A stretch of DNA of 64,000 nucleotides, from assembly GCA_022843465.1 (NCBI GenBank), contig JALHNO010000002.1, forward strand, positions 124,001 to 188,000. The letters run 5' to 3'. The notes below the pieces were generated by a model. That model searched no databases. It saw nothing but the letters and a program-made list of their open reading frames with translations, and had not been told where the DNA came from. The stretch comes from Pseudomonadota bacterium (GTDB taxonomy: Bacteria; Pseudomonadota; Gammaproteobacteria; Xanthomonadales; Ahniellaceae). Positions 28,552 through 37,162 of this stretch are shown piece by piece (within the stretch, counting starts at the first letter, position 1; every line of letters begins with the position of its first letter). The translations under genes and the position numbers were made by a program.

Positions 28552-28580
28552 GTGACCCGCGTGTTCCAGTGCGATGACAC
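28552..28580 (-). promoter_or_regulatory. Weak candidate Pho box upstream of the glycosyltransferase
   Basis: On the minus strand, units GTGTCAT, CTGGAAC and GGGTCAC stand at an 11-bp period, compared with CTGTCAC, CTGAAAC and CTGTCGT before phoB. Only the first unit is close to the consensus CTGTCAT and no good -10 box follows, so this may be chance. Confidence 0.25.
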
Positions 28581-28748
28581 TGCGGAAGATTCTGGGCAAG
28601 TCATCGAGATGTCCTCGACACCCTGCGTCGAATCGGGAAACCAGGATCAGGCCGCCTTGCGGTCGCCGACTCCTGCAGCCTTCTGGTTGCCGATGGATAC
28701 TGGCGACTCTCGCGGCTGGCACACGCGAGCTGCCCGGTCGGCTCAGCG

Positions 28749-30263
28749 TTACGGCAACTCCTGCGTAGAGACCTCGAGCTTCAGGCCCAGTTCGACCAGA
28801 TGATCGCGCTCCTGGTCCAGGTCGGTGCGGGTCAGCGGATGCGACTCCAGCCAGCGCTTGGGCAGCACCAGACTCAGGCTGTCATCACGCGCGATCGCAA
28901 TCAGCCGGGGCGGCCGCTCGTCGACGCGTGCGCGATGCAGGAGTGCGGCCAGGCGCAGCAGTACCATCACGTGCTTGACCGGCTGCGCGATGCGCGCGGG
29001 TCGGTTGCGCAACTTGCTGGCGGGCGGATTGCGGCGGTGACCGCGTACGATGATCGCGAGCACTTCCTGGTCGGAGCGGGTGAACCCGGCCAGATCGGAG
29101 TTCTCCAGCAGATACTCGGCGTGCTGATGGTGTTGGCTGTGCGCGATCGCCAGGCCAATCTCATGGACGCGGGCGGCGAACTGCAGCCAGGTGCGGTGCT
29201 CGTCATCGAGATTCCAGGCGGCGGCGACCTGGTCGAAGAGATACATCGCCATGCGTTCGACTCTGCGTGCCTGGGCGTGGTCAACCGCATAGCGCTGGCC
29301 AAGTCCATCGATGGTGGCGAGTCTGGGATCGCTGTGCGCTGCGCGACCGAGCATGTCGTACAGCAGGCCCTCGCGCATCGCGGTCTCGGCAACTTGCAGG
29401 GACTTTATTCCCAGAGTTTCCATCACCGTGTCGAATACCACGAAGCCGCCGGCGATGATGGCGCGACGATCCTCCTGGAGGCCGGGCAGGTCGAGTCGAT
29501 CGGCGTGTCCGGCGCGCAGCAGGCGATCGCGGATCTCGTTGACGCTGGCGCGGTTGATGCTGCCCTCGCGATTGCCCAGGGCGCGCGCGATCGCGCCAAT
29601 GGACTTCACGGTACCCGATGATCCATAGACCTCGGTCCAGCCACGTGCGCGGAAATCTGCGGCGAACTGCTGCAGTTCCAGCGCGATGCTGGCCTGGGCG
29701 CCGGCATAGCGCTTGCGGCTGATCTGGCCGTCGCCAAACCAGAGTTTGGAGGTCGCCACGCATCCCATCTGCAGGCTCTCGCGCTCGAGCGCTTCGAGAC
29801 CTTCGCCGATGATGAACTCGGTACTGCCGCCACCGATATCGATCACCAGCCGGCGTGCGCCATTGTCCTTCAGGCCATGGGCAACACCGAGGTAGATCAG
29901 GCGCGCTTCTTCGCGGCCAGAGACGATTTCAACCGGATGACCAAGTGCGGTTTCCGCCGCAATCAGGAAAGGACGCGGCGCTTTGAGCTTGCGCAGCGTC
30001 TGGGTGCCGACCACCCAGACCCGTTCGTGCGGCAGATGGGCCAGTCGTTGTCCGAATTTGGCAAGACAGGTCAAGGCCTCGCGACGCTTCGCCGGGCTGA
30101 GCGAGCCATCCTCACCCAGTCCAGCGCCCAGCCGGATGCTCTCGCGCAGGCGATCGATGACGCGCAGTTGACCGTGTTCGACGCGAGCCACCACCAGATG
30201 GAAACTGTTCGAGCCGAGATCGACCGCTGCAAGTTCGTCGCCATCCTGGAGTGTGTTCGGCAT
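28749..30263 (-). CDS. ppx: Exopolyphosphatase (Ppx/GppA family)
   Basis: 504 residues. Ppx releases orthophosphate from polyphosphate ends; the related GppA hydrolyses pppGpp, and single copies may do both. The N-terminal sugar-kinase/Hsp70-like domains contain AAVDLGSNSFHLVVARV, IVSGREEARLIYLG and DIGGGSTEFIIG, with the catalytic Glu in the REEAR segment. The C-terminal part is an HD-like helical domain, as in the long Ppx forms. It starts 8 bp after ppk, which argues for the polyphosphate role. Confidence 0.92.
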   Translation of the reverse strand: MPNTLQDGDELAAVDLGSNSFHLVVARVEHGQLRVIDRLRESIRLGAGLGEDGSLSPAKRREALTCLAKFGQRLAHLPHERVWVVGTQTLRKLKAPRPFLIAAETALGHPVEIVSGREEARLIYLGVAHGLKDNGARRLVIDIGGGSTEFIIGEGLEALERESLQMGCVATSKLWFGDGQISRKRYAGAQASIALELQQFAADFRARGWTEVYGSSGTVKSIGAIARALGNREGSINRASVNEIRDRLLRAGHADRLDLPGLQEDRRAIIAGGFVVFDTVMETLGIKSLQVAETAMREGLLYDMLGRAAHSDPRLATIDGLGQRYAVDHAQARRVERMAMYLFDQVAAAWNLDDEHRTWLQFAARVHEIGLAIAHSQHHQHAEYLLENSDLAGFTRSDQEVLAIIVRGHRRNPPASKLRNRPARIAQPVKHVMVLLRLAALLHRARVDERPPRLIAIARDDSLSLVLPKRWLESHPLTRTDLDQERDHLVELGLKLEVSTQELP

Positions 30264-30271
30264 GTCCGGTC

Positions 30272-32353
30272 TCAGTGACAGAGCTTGGCGAGCAGGGCTT
30301 GCTGAGCGGAATGCGGCATGCTGTCACCACAACTGACACGCAGATAGCTGCCATCGGCGAGCAATTGCCAGGCCTGCTGATTGTCGGACTGGTAGTTCTC
30401 GATTTCCTCCTCCACGACCCGGCGCGCCAGTGCCTCATCAAGGATCGGAAACGACACTTCGATCCGTCGCAACAGATTGCGGTCGAGCCAGTCCGCGCTC
30501 GAGCAGTAGAGTTCGGGTGCCCCCATGTTGGCGAACCAGTAGACGCGGCTGTGCTCGAGAAAGCGTCCGACCAGGGAGCGCACGGTGATGTTCTCGGACA
30601 CGCCTGGTACACCGGGTCGCAGGCAACAGGTGCCGCGCACCATCAATTCGATCTTTACGCCGGCGCGCGAGGCGGTATACAGGCTGAGGATTACCTGCGG
30701 TTCGTTGAGGTGGTTGATCTTGGCGCGAATGGCTGCCGGTTGTCCGCTCAGCGCAATTTCAGTCTCGCGCGCAATTTTCTGCAGCAGGGTCTTGTGCATC
30801 GTGAACGGTGACTGCAACAGATGACGCAGCTTGATCAGGGGGCCCAGCCCGGAGATCTGCTGGAACATCTTGTGGACGTCCTCGCCAATCTCGGGATGGC
30901 AGGTGAGCAGTGCCAGATCGGTGTAGGTGCGCGCGGTTCCGGCATGGTAATTGCCGGTGGAAAGATGCACATAGCGACGCAGGCCGGTGGCCTCGCGGCG
31001 CACGATCAGCAGCATTTTTGCATGGGTCTTGTAACCGACCACGCCATAGACCACCTGCGCCCCCGCGGCCTGCAGGCGATCGGCAAGTCCGAGGTTGGCT
31101 TCTTCATCGAAGCGTGCGCGCAGTTCGATGACCACGGTGACATCCTTGCCGGCCCGCGCCGCATCGACCAGGTAGCCGACCAGGGGCGAATCAATGCCGG
31201 TGCGATACAGGGTCTGCTTGATCGCCATCACCTCGGGGTCGGTGCTCGCCTGACGCAACAGGTCGAGCACGGTGACGAACGAGTCGAACGGGTGGTGCAG
31301 CAGTACATCGCCCTCGCGCACGGCGTCGAACACGGTCGCTGCCGCCGCCAGTCGCGGTTGCACACGTGGCGCGAACTTCGGAAATTTCAGATCCGGCCGG
31401 TCGGTCATGTCGAACACCGCCGAAATTCGGCTGAGGTTGACTGGGCCGTTGCAACGGTAGATGTCGTCCTCGCTGAGTTCGAAGTTCGCCATCAGGAACT
31501 TGAGCGTGACCTTGGGACAGGTATCGGCGACTTCCAGGCGTACCGCCTGGGCGAAACCGCGGCCGTGCAATTCGTCTTTCAGCGCGTGGGCGAGGTCCTC
31601 GGTTTCGTCTTCGTCGACGATCAGTTCGCTGTTGCGGGTGACGCGGAACTGATACGAGCCCTTCACCTGCATCCCCGAGAACAGCTCGTCGACAAACTCA
31701 TGCAGGATGCTGGAGAGCAGAACAAAATCCTGCGAGCCGTCGCTGAGTTCGGCCGGCAGACGGATCACCCGCGGCAGTGAACGCGGTGCCCGTACGATTG
31801 CCATATGGCCTTCGCGTCCGAACGCATCCTTGCCCTTGAGCACCACGGCAATGTTCAGGCTCTTGTTGAGAATGCGCGGGAACGGATGCGCCGGGTCCAG
31901 TCCCAGTGGCGACAGTACGGGCAGGATCTGGGTCTGGAAATAGGTCTGCAGCCAGCGCCGCTGGCGCGCATTCCACTCGTCCCGCATCTGGATGCGAATG
32001 CCGTGCTTTTTCAGGGCCGGTCGCAGCACCTTGTTCCACAACTGGTACTGCGCGTCGACCAGTTCCAGTGCCCGCGTCCGAATCCGTTTGAAGGTCTCCA
32101 GCGGGCTGAGACCGTCCGGCGTCGCCGGGCCACCGCCGTAGGCAATCTGCTGCTTGAGCGCAGCGACGCGGATCTCGAAGAATTCGTCGATATTGGTCGA
32201 GCAGATGCACAGGAAACGCAGACGTTCGAGCAGCGGGATCGCCGGGTCCTGGGCCTGGGCAAGCACGCGCGCGTTGAACTCGAGTTGCGAAAGTTCGCGA
32301 TTGATGTACAGACTGGGGTCGCGCAGGTCCTTGGCTTCGTTCTTGCGACTCAT
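30272..32353 (-). CDS. ppk1: Polyphosphate kinase PPK1
   Basis: 693 residues. PPK1 makes polyphosphate from ATP reversibly at the membrane. The N-terminal domain shows YINRELSQLEFNARVL, the head domain CICSTNIDEFFEIRVAALK, and the two C-terminal phospholipase-D-like domains contain KTHAKMLLI and HLSTGNYHAGTARTYTDL with the conserved His residues. The ATG lies 2 bp after the phoR stop and the stop 8 bp before ppx, so phoR-ppk-ppx is surely one transcript. Full length, no damage. Confidence 0.96.
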   Translation of the reverse strand: MSRKNEAKDLRDPSLYINRELSQLEFNARVLAQAQDPAIPLLERLRFLCICSTNIDEFFEIRVAALKQQIAYGGGPATPDGLSPLETFKRIRTRALELVDAQYQLWNKVLRPALKKHGIRIQMRDEWNARQRRWLQTYFQTQILPVLSPLGLDPAHPFPRILNKSLNIAVVLKGKDAFGREGHMAIVRAPRSLPRVIRLPAELSDGSQDFVLLSSILHEFVDELFSGMQVKGSYQFRVTRNSELIVDEDETEDLAHALKDELHGRGFAQAVRLEVADTCPKVTLKFLMANFELSEDDIYRCNGPVNLSRISAVFDMTDRPDLKFPKFAPRVQPRLAAAATVFDAVREGDVLLHHPFDSFVTVLDLLRQASTDPEVMAIKQTLYRTGIDSPLVGYLVDAARAGKDVTVVIELRARFDEEANLGLADRLQAAGAQVVYGVVGYKTHAKMLLIVRREATGLRRYVHLSTGNYHAGTARTYTDLALLTCHPEIGEDVHKMFQQISGLGPLIKLRHLLQSPFTMHKTLLQKIARETEIALSGQPAAIRAKINHLNEPQVILSLYTASRAGVKIELMVRGTCCLRPGVPGVSENITVRSLVGRFLEHSRVYWFANMGAPELYCSSADWLDRNLLRRIEVSFPILDEALARRVVEEEIENYQSDNQQAWQLLADGSYLRVSCGDSMPHSAQQALLAKLCH

Positions 32354-32355
32354 CT

Positions 32356-33732
32356 TCAGGCAGTCCTGGTATCGGCAACACGATCGGGGGCTGCCATTGA
32401 AGCAGAACTGTCCACACCGGTGGCTGGTTTTTCCAGGCGCGAGGCCGGAAACTCGCAGTGGAACACGCTGCCGAGGCCGAGTTCACTCTCGATCCGCAGG
32501 CGGGCCTGGTGCAGGGCCAGAACATGTTTGGCGATCGAGAGCCCGAGCCCGGTGCCTCCCTTTTCCCGGGAGCGGCTGGTCGACACCCGATAGAATCGTT
32601 CGGTGATGCGGGGCAGGTGTTCGGCCGGAATGCCATGGCCGGTGTCATGCACACTGAGTACAGCACCATCCGGCAGATCGCTCCAGCGGATGTCGATGCG
32701 GCCACCGGCAGGTGTGTAGCGCACCGCGTTGAACACCAGATTGGAGAATGCGCTGTGCAGATCCTTGGCTGAGCCGACCAGATCGCTGCGGCTGTCCAAT
32801 CGCGTCGCGATCCTGTGCTGGCCGCCAGAAAGCGCTTCGGCTTCGCGCTTGAGCAGGGACAGCATGGCTTCCATGCTGACCGGCTCGTCGTGCAGTCCTT
32901 CCTGGGCATCAAGACGCGACAGTGTCAGCAGGTCCTCGACAATCTGCGTCATCCGCGTCGACTGCCGGCGCATTTCGACAATCATCCCGCTCGAATCGGG
33001 CAGGTCTTCAGGCTCGATCAGATCGAGGTAGCCGTGGATCACCGTGAGCGGTGTGCGCAGCTCGTGGGAGACATTGGCGACGAAATCGCGGCGGACCTGT
33101 TCCAGCTTGAGCAGGGTGCTGATGTCGCGCACGACCAGCAGCCACTGCGACTCGGCATAGGGTATCAGCCGCATGCTCAGGCGGATGTCGCTGTTGCCGG
33201 GGGCAGGCACATCGATCAAGGGCTGGTCGGTGCGTTCGGCACTGAGCCATTCGAGGATATCCCGGTTGTGCAGCAGGTGATCGATCACCTGCCCGCGATG
33301 CAGATGTCGATCGAGCGCGAGCAGCCTTTGCGCGGAGATATTGGACCACACCAGTTGCCGGGTATTGCTCAACACCATCACGCCGTCAGGCAGTGCCTCG
33401 GCGGCCTCGCGGTAGGCGCGCAGCAACTGCACCAGACGTCGTCGCCGTTGCCGACCGGCCTGATGGCGCGCATGCACATAGCCAGCGATATCGCTCCAGA
33501 CGCCCATATCGTTGGGAGGGGCGCTGCGCTGGCGGCCACGCACCCAGCGCTGCAGGCGCATCAGGCTGGTCAGCGACCACAGCGCGTAGATCGCAAATGC
33601 AATCATCAGCGCTTCGACGATCGCCTGCATCGCCGCCCCGAGGGCCGCGGCGACGGCGACCAGTACGACCAGACGACCGATCGACACCTGCCAGGAATGG
33701 GACCGCAGGAAACTCAGCTCGGAATCGGCCAT
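32356..33732 (-). CDS. phoR: Phosphate regulon sensor histidine kinase PhoR
   Basis: 458 residues. Two adjacent hydrophobic segments in the first 65 residues anchor the protein, with almost no periplasmic loop, as in E. coli PhoR. A PAS domain (about 105-210) follows, then the HisKA domain with FVANVSHELRTPL (His223) and the HATPase domain with N box NLVFNAVRYTP and GTGLGLSIAKHVL. PhoR senses phosphate through the Pst transporter and PhoU, neither of which is in the window. It starts 24 bp after phoB. Confidence 0.95.
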   Translation of the reverse strand: MADSELSFLRSHSWQVSIGRLVVLVAVAAALGAAMQAIVEALMIAFAIYALWSLTSLMRLQRWVRGRQRSAPPNDMGVWSDIAGYVHARHQAGRQRRRRLVQLLRAYREAAEALPDGVMVLSNTRQLVWSNISAQRLLALDRHLHRGQVIDHLLHNRDILEWLSAERTDQPLIDVPAPGNSDIRLSMRLIPYAESQWLLVVRDISTLLKLEQVRRDFVANVSHELRTPLTVIHGYLDLIEPEDLPDSSGMIVEMRRQSTRMTQIVEDLLTLSRLDAQEGLHDEPVSMEAMLSLLKREAEALSGGQHRIATRLDSRSDLVGSAKDLHSAFSNLVFNAVRYTPAGGRIDIRWSDLPDGAVLSVHDTGHGIPAEHLPRITERFYRVSTSRSREKGGTGLGLSIAKHVLALHQARLRIESELGLGSVFHCEFPASRLEKPATGVDSSASMAAPDRVADTRTA

Positions 33733-33756
33733 GGTGCCAGTGTAGCGGCGGCCCGC

Positions 33757-34446
33757 TCAGACCAGAATCGAAAAGCGATAACCGGACCCACGTACCGTCT
33801 GGACCAGGTTGTCCTTGCCGAACGGCTCCAGCGTCTTGCGCAACCGGCGGATGTGCACATCCACCGTGCGCTCCTCGACATAGACCGTGCCGCCCCAGAC
33901 ATGATCGAGCAGTTGGTCGCGGGCGTACACCCGGTCGGCGTGGGTCATGAAAAAATACAGCAGCCGATACTCGGTCGGTCCGATCGAGACCGGCTTGCCA
34001 TCGGCGAACACCCGATGTGCCGCGCCATCGATGCGCAGCCCGGCGACTTCCACGTTGCCGTTCTCGCTGTCGCCGAGCGTGCGCCGCATCACCGCCTTGA
34101 CGCGTGCGACCAGTTCGCGCGCGGAGAACGGCTTGACGACGTAGTCATCGACGCCGGCATCGAGGCCATGCACGCGGTCGTCTTCCTCTCCACGTGCCGT
34201 CAGCATGATGATGGGGACCTCACGGGTCAGTTCATCGCGGCGCAGGCGTCGCGCGTAATCGATGCCACTGACGCCGGGCAGCATCCAGTCGAGCAGGATG
34301 AGGTCGGGTACCTTGCGCGCGATGGCCTCCTGGGCAGCGCGGACGTCGGGCGCGTGCTCGGCACGCATTCCGGCACGGGAGAGGGCGACCGCAATCATTT
34401 CGCGGATGGCGGCTTCGTCTTCGACAATGAGGATGTGCTTCTGCAT
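33757..34446 (-). CDS. phoB: Phosphate regulon response regulator PhoB
   Basis: 229 residues. The receiver domain (1-120) carries the acidic pair in IVEDEAAIREM and the phosphoacceptor Asp in LILLDWMLPG, and the output domain is an OmpR-type winged helix (about 130-229, ending VRGSGYRFS). PhoB binds Pho boxes of two CTGTCAT-like units. Such a box lies immediately upstream (34478-34506), so autoregulation is expected. No ribosome-binding site is obvious before the ATG. First gene of phoB-phoR-ppk-ppx. Confidence 0.96.
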   Translation of the reverse strand: MQKHILIVEDEAAIREMIAVALSRAGMRAEHAPDVRAAQEAIARKVPDLILLDWMLPGVSGIDYARRLRRDELTREVPIIMLTARGEEDDRVHGLDAGVDDYVVKPFSARELVARVKAVMRRTLGDSENGNVEVAGLRIDGAAHRVFADGKPVSIGPTEYRLLYFFMTHADRVYARDQLLDHVWGGTVYVEERTVDVHIRRLRKTLEPFGKDNLVQTVRGSGYRFSILV

Positions 34447-34472
34447 AGGGGGTCATGTAATGGGTAGGCTGC

Positions 34473-34506
34473 ATTACACGACAGATCTGTTTCAGGTGTG
34501 TGACAG
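34473..34506 (-). promoter_or_regulatory. Pho box and -10 element of phoB-phoR-ppk-ppx
   Basis: Reading the minus strand, three 7-bp units, CTGTCAC (34506-34500), CTGAAAC (34495-34489) and CTGTCGT (34484-34478), repeat with an 11-bp period. Exactly ten bases after the second unit comes TGTAAT (34478-34473), a five-of-six match to the -10 consensus. This is the geometry of PhoB-activated promoters, where the box replaces the -35 element. The leader to the phoB ATG would be about 20 nt. Confidence 0.8.
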
Positions 34507-34603
34507 CGTGATCCCGGCCACAAGTCTAGCCGCAGTCCACGCGGGCGGCTGCCCGATCCTCGCGGATCGCAGCTGGTGGTCCGGGTTCCGCCGGGTTGGC
34601 CGC

Positions 34604-36100
34604 TCAGGACGGCCGTTGCGAACGGTTGCGCAGTCGCTCGACTTCAAGCACCCAGGGCGTGATCGCCTGGATGCGCGCCTCGACGCGGGCGCGCTGGTAG
34701 TAGTCCAGCTTGGGCCGCTCCAGCAGACGACGCAACTGTTCCATGGCGTCCAGTGGCCGGCCGTTGAGCAAGGCGACTTCGGCATGCGCCTCGAGCGCGC
34801 GCAGCTCCTGCCCGGCCAGTTCCGAGGCGCGGGCATAGGATTGCTGCACGGAAGGGTCGTCGCCATGGCGCACCAGCAGATCGCGGAGCACGGCGCTGGC
34901 CAGTGCGCCGCGCTCGCTGTCGCCGGTGCGCACCAGTTCGTTGGCATAGCCCAGCTGCACGGCACGATTGCCGGGAAAATTCTTCGCCAGCCGTTCCAGC
35001 CTGGTCAGTGCCTCGGCACTGTCATCATTGGCGCTGAGCGCCTCGGCCAATGGCAGTTCGAACAGAGGTTCGTTGGGCCGTTCGGCTGCCATCACCTTCA
35101 ATGCCGCAAGCGCCGGACGCGGCTGGGCGCCATACAGCTGGGCCAGGGCGAGGCCGTAGCGCAGCGAGGGCTGCAGCGACGCTTCCGCCGTATCCAGCTT
35201 CTTCTGGTACTCGCCGATCAGATCGGCGGGCGCAATTGCAGTCAGTACGTGTGCGCGCTCGCGCATCAAGTGGAATCTGGCTTCGTCTGGGCGTTCCAGC
35301 GCCGCAGGACGCAACTGGTCACGTTCAATGGCGGCGGCGCGATCCTTGGCCTCGGTGACGCGCGACAGTGTGACCGGATGGGTGCGCAGGAACTCCGGCC
35401 TTTCCCGCCCGTTGGCGCGCATGGCGCGACCCATCCGGGCAAAGGTGGTGGCCATGGCACCCGGGTCGAACCCGGAATTGTGCAGGGTGTGGATGCCGAT
35501 GCGGTCGGCCTCGTACTCGTTGTTGCGAGTGAAGTTGATCGATTGCTGCTGCAACAGGCCCATTCCGCTGATCAAGGCGGCTTCGGTGCCATCGCCACTG
35601 GCGCCCTGGGCTGCAATGACCGCGCCGATCATGGCCAGCGCGATCGGCAGCGTGGCCTTCTGCATGGATTCCCAGGCACGCACCAGGTGCCGCTGCGAAA
35701 CATGGGCAATCTCGTGTGCCAGCACCGCGGCCAGCTCGCTTTCGGATTCGAAGGCGTAGATCAGCCCGACATTGACGCCGACATAGCCGCCCGGGGCGGC
35801 AAAGGCGTTGATCTCGTCGGAGCGGACCACGAAGAAGGTGAAGTCATCGGCCTGGCGTTCGCTGTAGGCGACCAGGCGATAGCCGAGCGCACGCAGATAG
35901 TCGGCGACCAGGGGGTCTTCGATGATCAGGTTCTGCCGCCGCAACTCGCGCAGCAGGCTTTCGCCATAGCGGCTCTCTTCTTCTGGCGACAGCAGGCGAT
36001 CGGCCGACGCGCCCATGTCGGGCAGCGCAATGTTTCCGGACGCGGCCAGCGGCTGCAGTGTGCAGAGGGCTATAATCAGGGCGAGTAATCGGGTCAGCAC
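34604..36100 (-). CDS. bepA: Periplasmic M48 metalloprotease with TPR domain (BepA-like)
   Basis: 498 residues from GTG 36100. A signal peptide (1-22, MLTRLLALIIALCTLQPLAA) precedes the peptidase M48 domain with zinc site LAHEIAHVSQRH (HEIAH at 129-133) and the downstream Glu in NNEYEADRIGIH. The C-terminal half is a tetratricopeptide-rich helical region (about 310-490). BepA assists or degrades outer-membrane proteins such as LptD at the BAM complex. A longer in-frame extension upstream overlaps the divergent tusD and has no signal sequence, so it was rejected. It stops 157 bp before phoB and is divergent from the tus genes. Confidence 0.9.
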   Translation of the reverse strand: MLTRLLALIIALCTLQPLAASGNIALPDMGASADRLLSPEEESRYGESLLRELRRQNLIIEDPLVADYLRALGYRLVAYSERQADDFTFFVVRSDEINAFAAPGGYVGVNVGLIYAFESESELAAVLAHEIAHVSQRHLVRAWESMQKATLPIALAMIGAVIAAQGASGDGTEAALISGMGLLQQQSINFTRNNEYEADRIGIHTLHNSGFDPGAMATTFARMGRAMRANGRERPEFLRTHPVTLSRVTEAKDRAAAIERDQLRPAALERPDEARFHLMRERAHVLTAIAPADLIGEYQKKLDTAEASLQPSLRYGLALAQLYGAQPRPALAALKVMAAERPNEPLFELPLAEALSANDDSAEALTRLERLAKNFPGNRAVQLGYANELVRTGDSERGALASAVLRDLLVRHGDDPSVQQSYARASELAGQELRALEAHAEVALLNGRPLDAMEQLRRLLERPKLDYYQRARVEARIQAITPWVLEVERLRNRSQRPS

Positions 36101-36163
36101 GGTGATTCGAGCGGCCTTGGAGCGGGTGTCTAGCCTAGCGCGACTTTCAGGAAGCGTCTTAAC

Positions 36164-36511
36164 GTGGTCTACGGTCTGTTCATCCAGGATTCGCCGGGCG
36201 CCGAACTCGGCTTCCCGGCCGCTGCCCGATTTCTTGCCGGCTTGCTCAGTCGCGGTCACAGCGTCCGCCAGATATTCCTGTATGCCGACGCTGTGCTCGC
36301 AGTCACCCAGCCCCGGCACTCAGGTTTGCCTGGACTGGATATGCTGTTGGACCTCGCGCTGGCGCACAAGGTTCCCGTACTCGCCTGCCAATCGGCGATC
36401 GAGCGTCTTGCCCTGGTCAGCGCGGCAGATACACCCGTAACCGTCGGTAGTCTGGGACAGTGGTTCGACGCCTGTTACGAAATGGATCGCATCATGGGCT
36501 TTGGTGCATGA
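36164..36511 (+). CDS. tusD: Sulfurtransferase complex subunit TusD/DsrE
   Basis: 115 residues of the DsrE family. It accepts sulfur from TusA and passes it on within the TusBCD (DsrEFH) hexamer towards 2-thiouridine formation in tRNA. The persulfide Cys is in VPVLACQSAIERLAL. The start is GTG, with AGGAAG nine bases ahead. A perfect TATAAT at 36071-36076 on this strand could serve as a -10 box, but no -35 accompanies it. First of four overlapping genes tusD-C-B-E. Confidence 0.88.
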   Translation: MVYGLFIQDSPGAELGFPAAARFLAGLLSRGHSVRQIFLYADAVLAVTQPRHSGLPGLDMLLDLALAHKVPVLACQSAIERLALVSAADTPVTVGSLGQWFDACYEMDRIMGFGA

Positions 36512-36852
36512 GCAGGATCCTCGTGGTGCTGCGCAGTGCGCCGGGACCGCGGGCGCGCGAGGCGGTAGACGTCTGCCTGGCGGCCCTGGCCTACGAGCAT
36601 GATGTTTCCGTCCTGCTGATTGCCGCTGGCGTCCTGGCACTGAAGGCGGTACCGGCATCTGCCGGTTCCACCCTGCCTGATCTGCCGCGGGCACTGGAGG
36701 CCTGCCGTCATCATGGGCTGGGTCGTCTGGCGGCCAGTCAGTCCTGTCTGCTGGAGCGCGCGCTGGTCTGCGATATCGCTGATGTCGAACTGCTGGCGGC
36801 GCCCGCCATCGGCCTGCTCATCGAGGAGCATGCTCATGTCCTCAGCTTCTGA
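36508..36852 (+). CDS. tusC: Sulfurtransferase complex subunit TusC/DsrF
   Basis: 114 residues of the DsrE/F fold. It starts at an ATG overlapping the tusD stop by 4 bp, and the frame extends upstream without family similarity. TusC is a structural and functional partner in the TusBCD hexamer. The pattern SRILVVLRSAPGPRAREAVDVCLA is typical of the TusC N-terminus. Similarity is weaker than in its neighbours, and the assignment leans on order. Confidence 0.82.
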   Translation: MSRILVVLRSAPGPRAREAVDVCLAALAYEHDVSVLLIAAGVLALKAVPASAGSTLPDLPRALEACRHHGLGRLAASQSCLLERALVCDIADVELLAAPAIGLLIEEHAHVLSF

Positions 36853-37162
36853 GGGTGGCGTGCTGCATCTGCTCAGTTCAGCGCAGGGCATGGTCCTGCC
36901 GGAGGGGTTGCTGATTTCGCTGTCTGCACAGGACAGCATCGTCCTGCTCGCCGATGCAGTGTTGCTGGCCCTGGCCGGCAATGCGCTGGACTGGGCGCTT
37001 GTTCCTGAAGGGGTTCAGGTGCTGGCCCTGCAGAGCGATCTTGAACAGCGCGGACTGGGCGCGCATGCCCTGCATCCGCACGTCGAGCGCGGCGATGACC
37101 TGGCCTGGGTGATCGCCAGTGAGCGCCACCCGCGCAGCATCAGTTGGGGAGGCGGTCGATGA
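36836..37162 (+). CDS. tusB: Sulfurtransferase complex subunit TusB/DsrH
   Basis: 108 residues. The gene begins inside the end of tusC (17-bp overlap), with GAGGAG seven bases ahead of ATG 36836. Family marks are VLHLLSSAQ near the start, SIVLLADAVLLAL, and a tryptophan close to the C-terminus (ISWGGG). The protein has no cysteine, as in E. coli TusB, whereas the DsrH of sulfur oxidisers has one. This bears on whether the complex is of Tus or Dsr type. Confidence 0.82.
   Translation: MSSASEGGVLHLLSSAQGMVLPEGLLISLSAQDSIVLLADAVLLALAGNALDWALVPEGVQVLALQSDLEQRGLGAHALHPHVERGDDLAWVIASERHPRSISWGGGR

Noticed and set aside
28499-28748. Possible small gene between the glycosyltransferase and ppx
   Set aside because: Short frames exist on both strands, but none has a ribosome-binding site together with recognisable protein features.
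36071-36076. Perfect TATAAT as promoter of the tus genes
   Set aside because: It lies within the 5' end of bepA, 88 bp before tusD, and no -35 box is found at the proper distance, so it was not called as a promoter.
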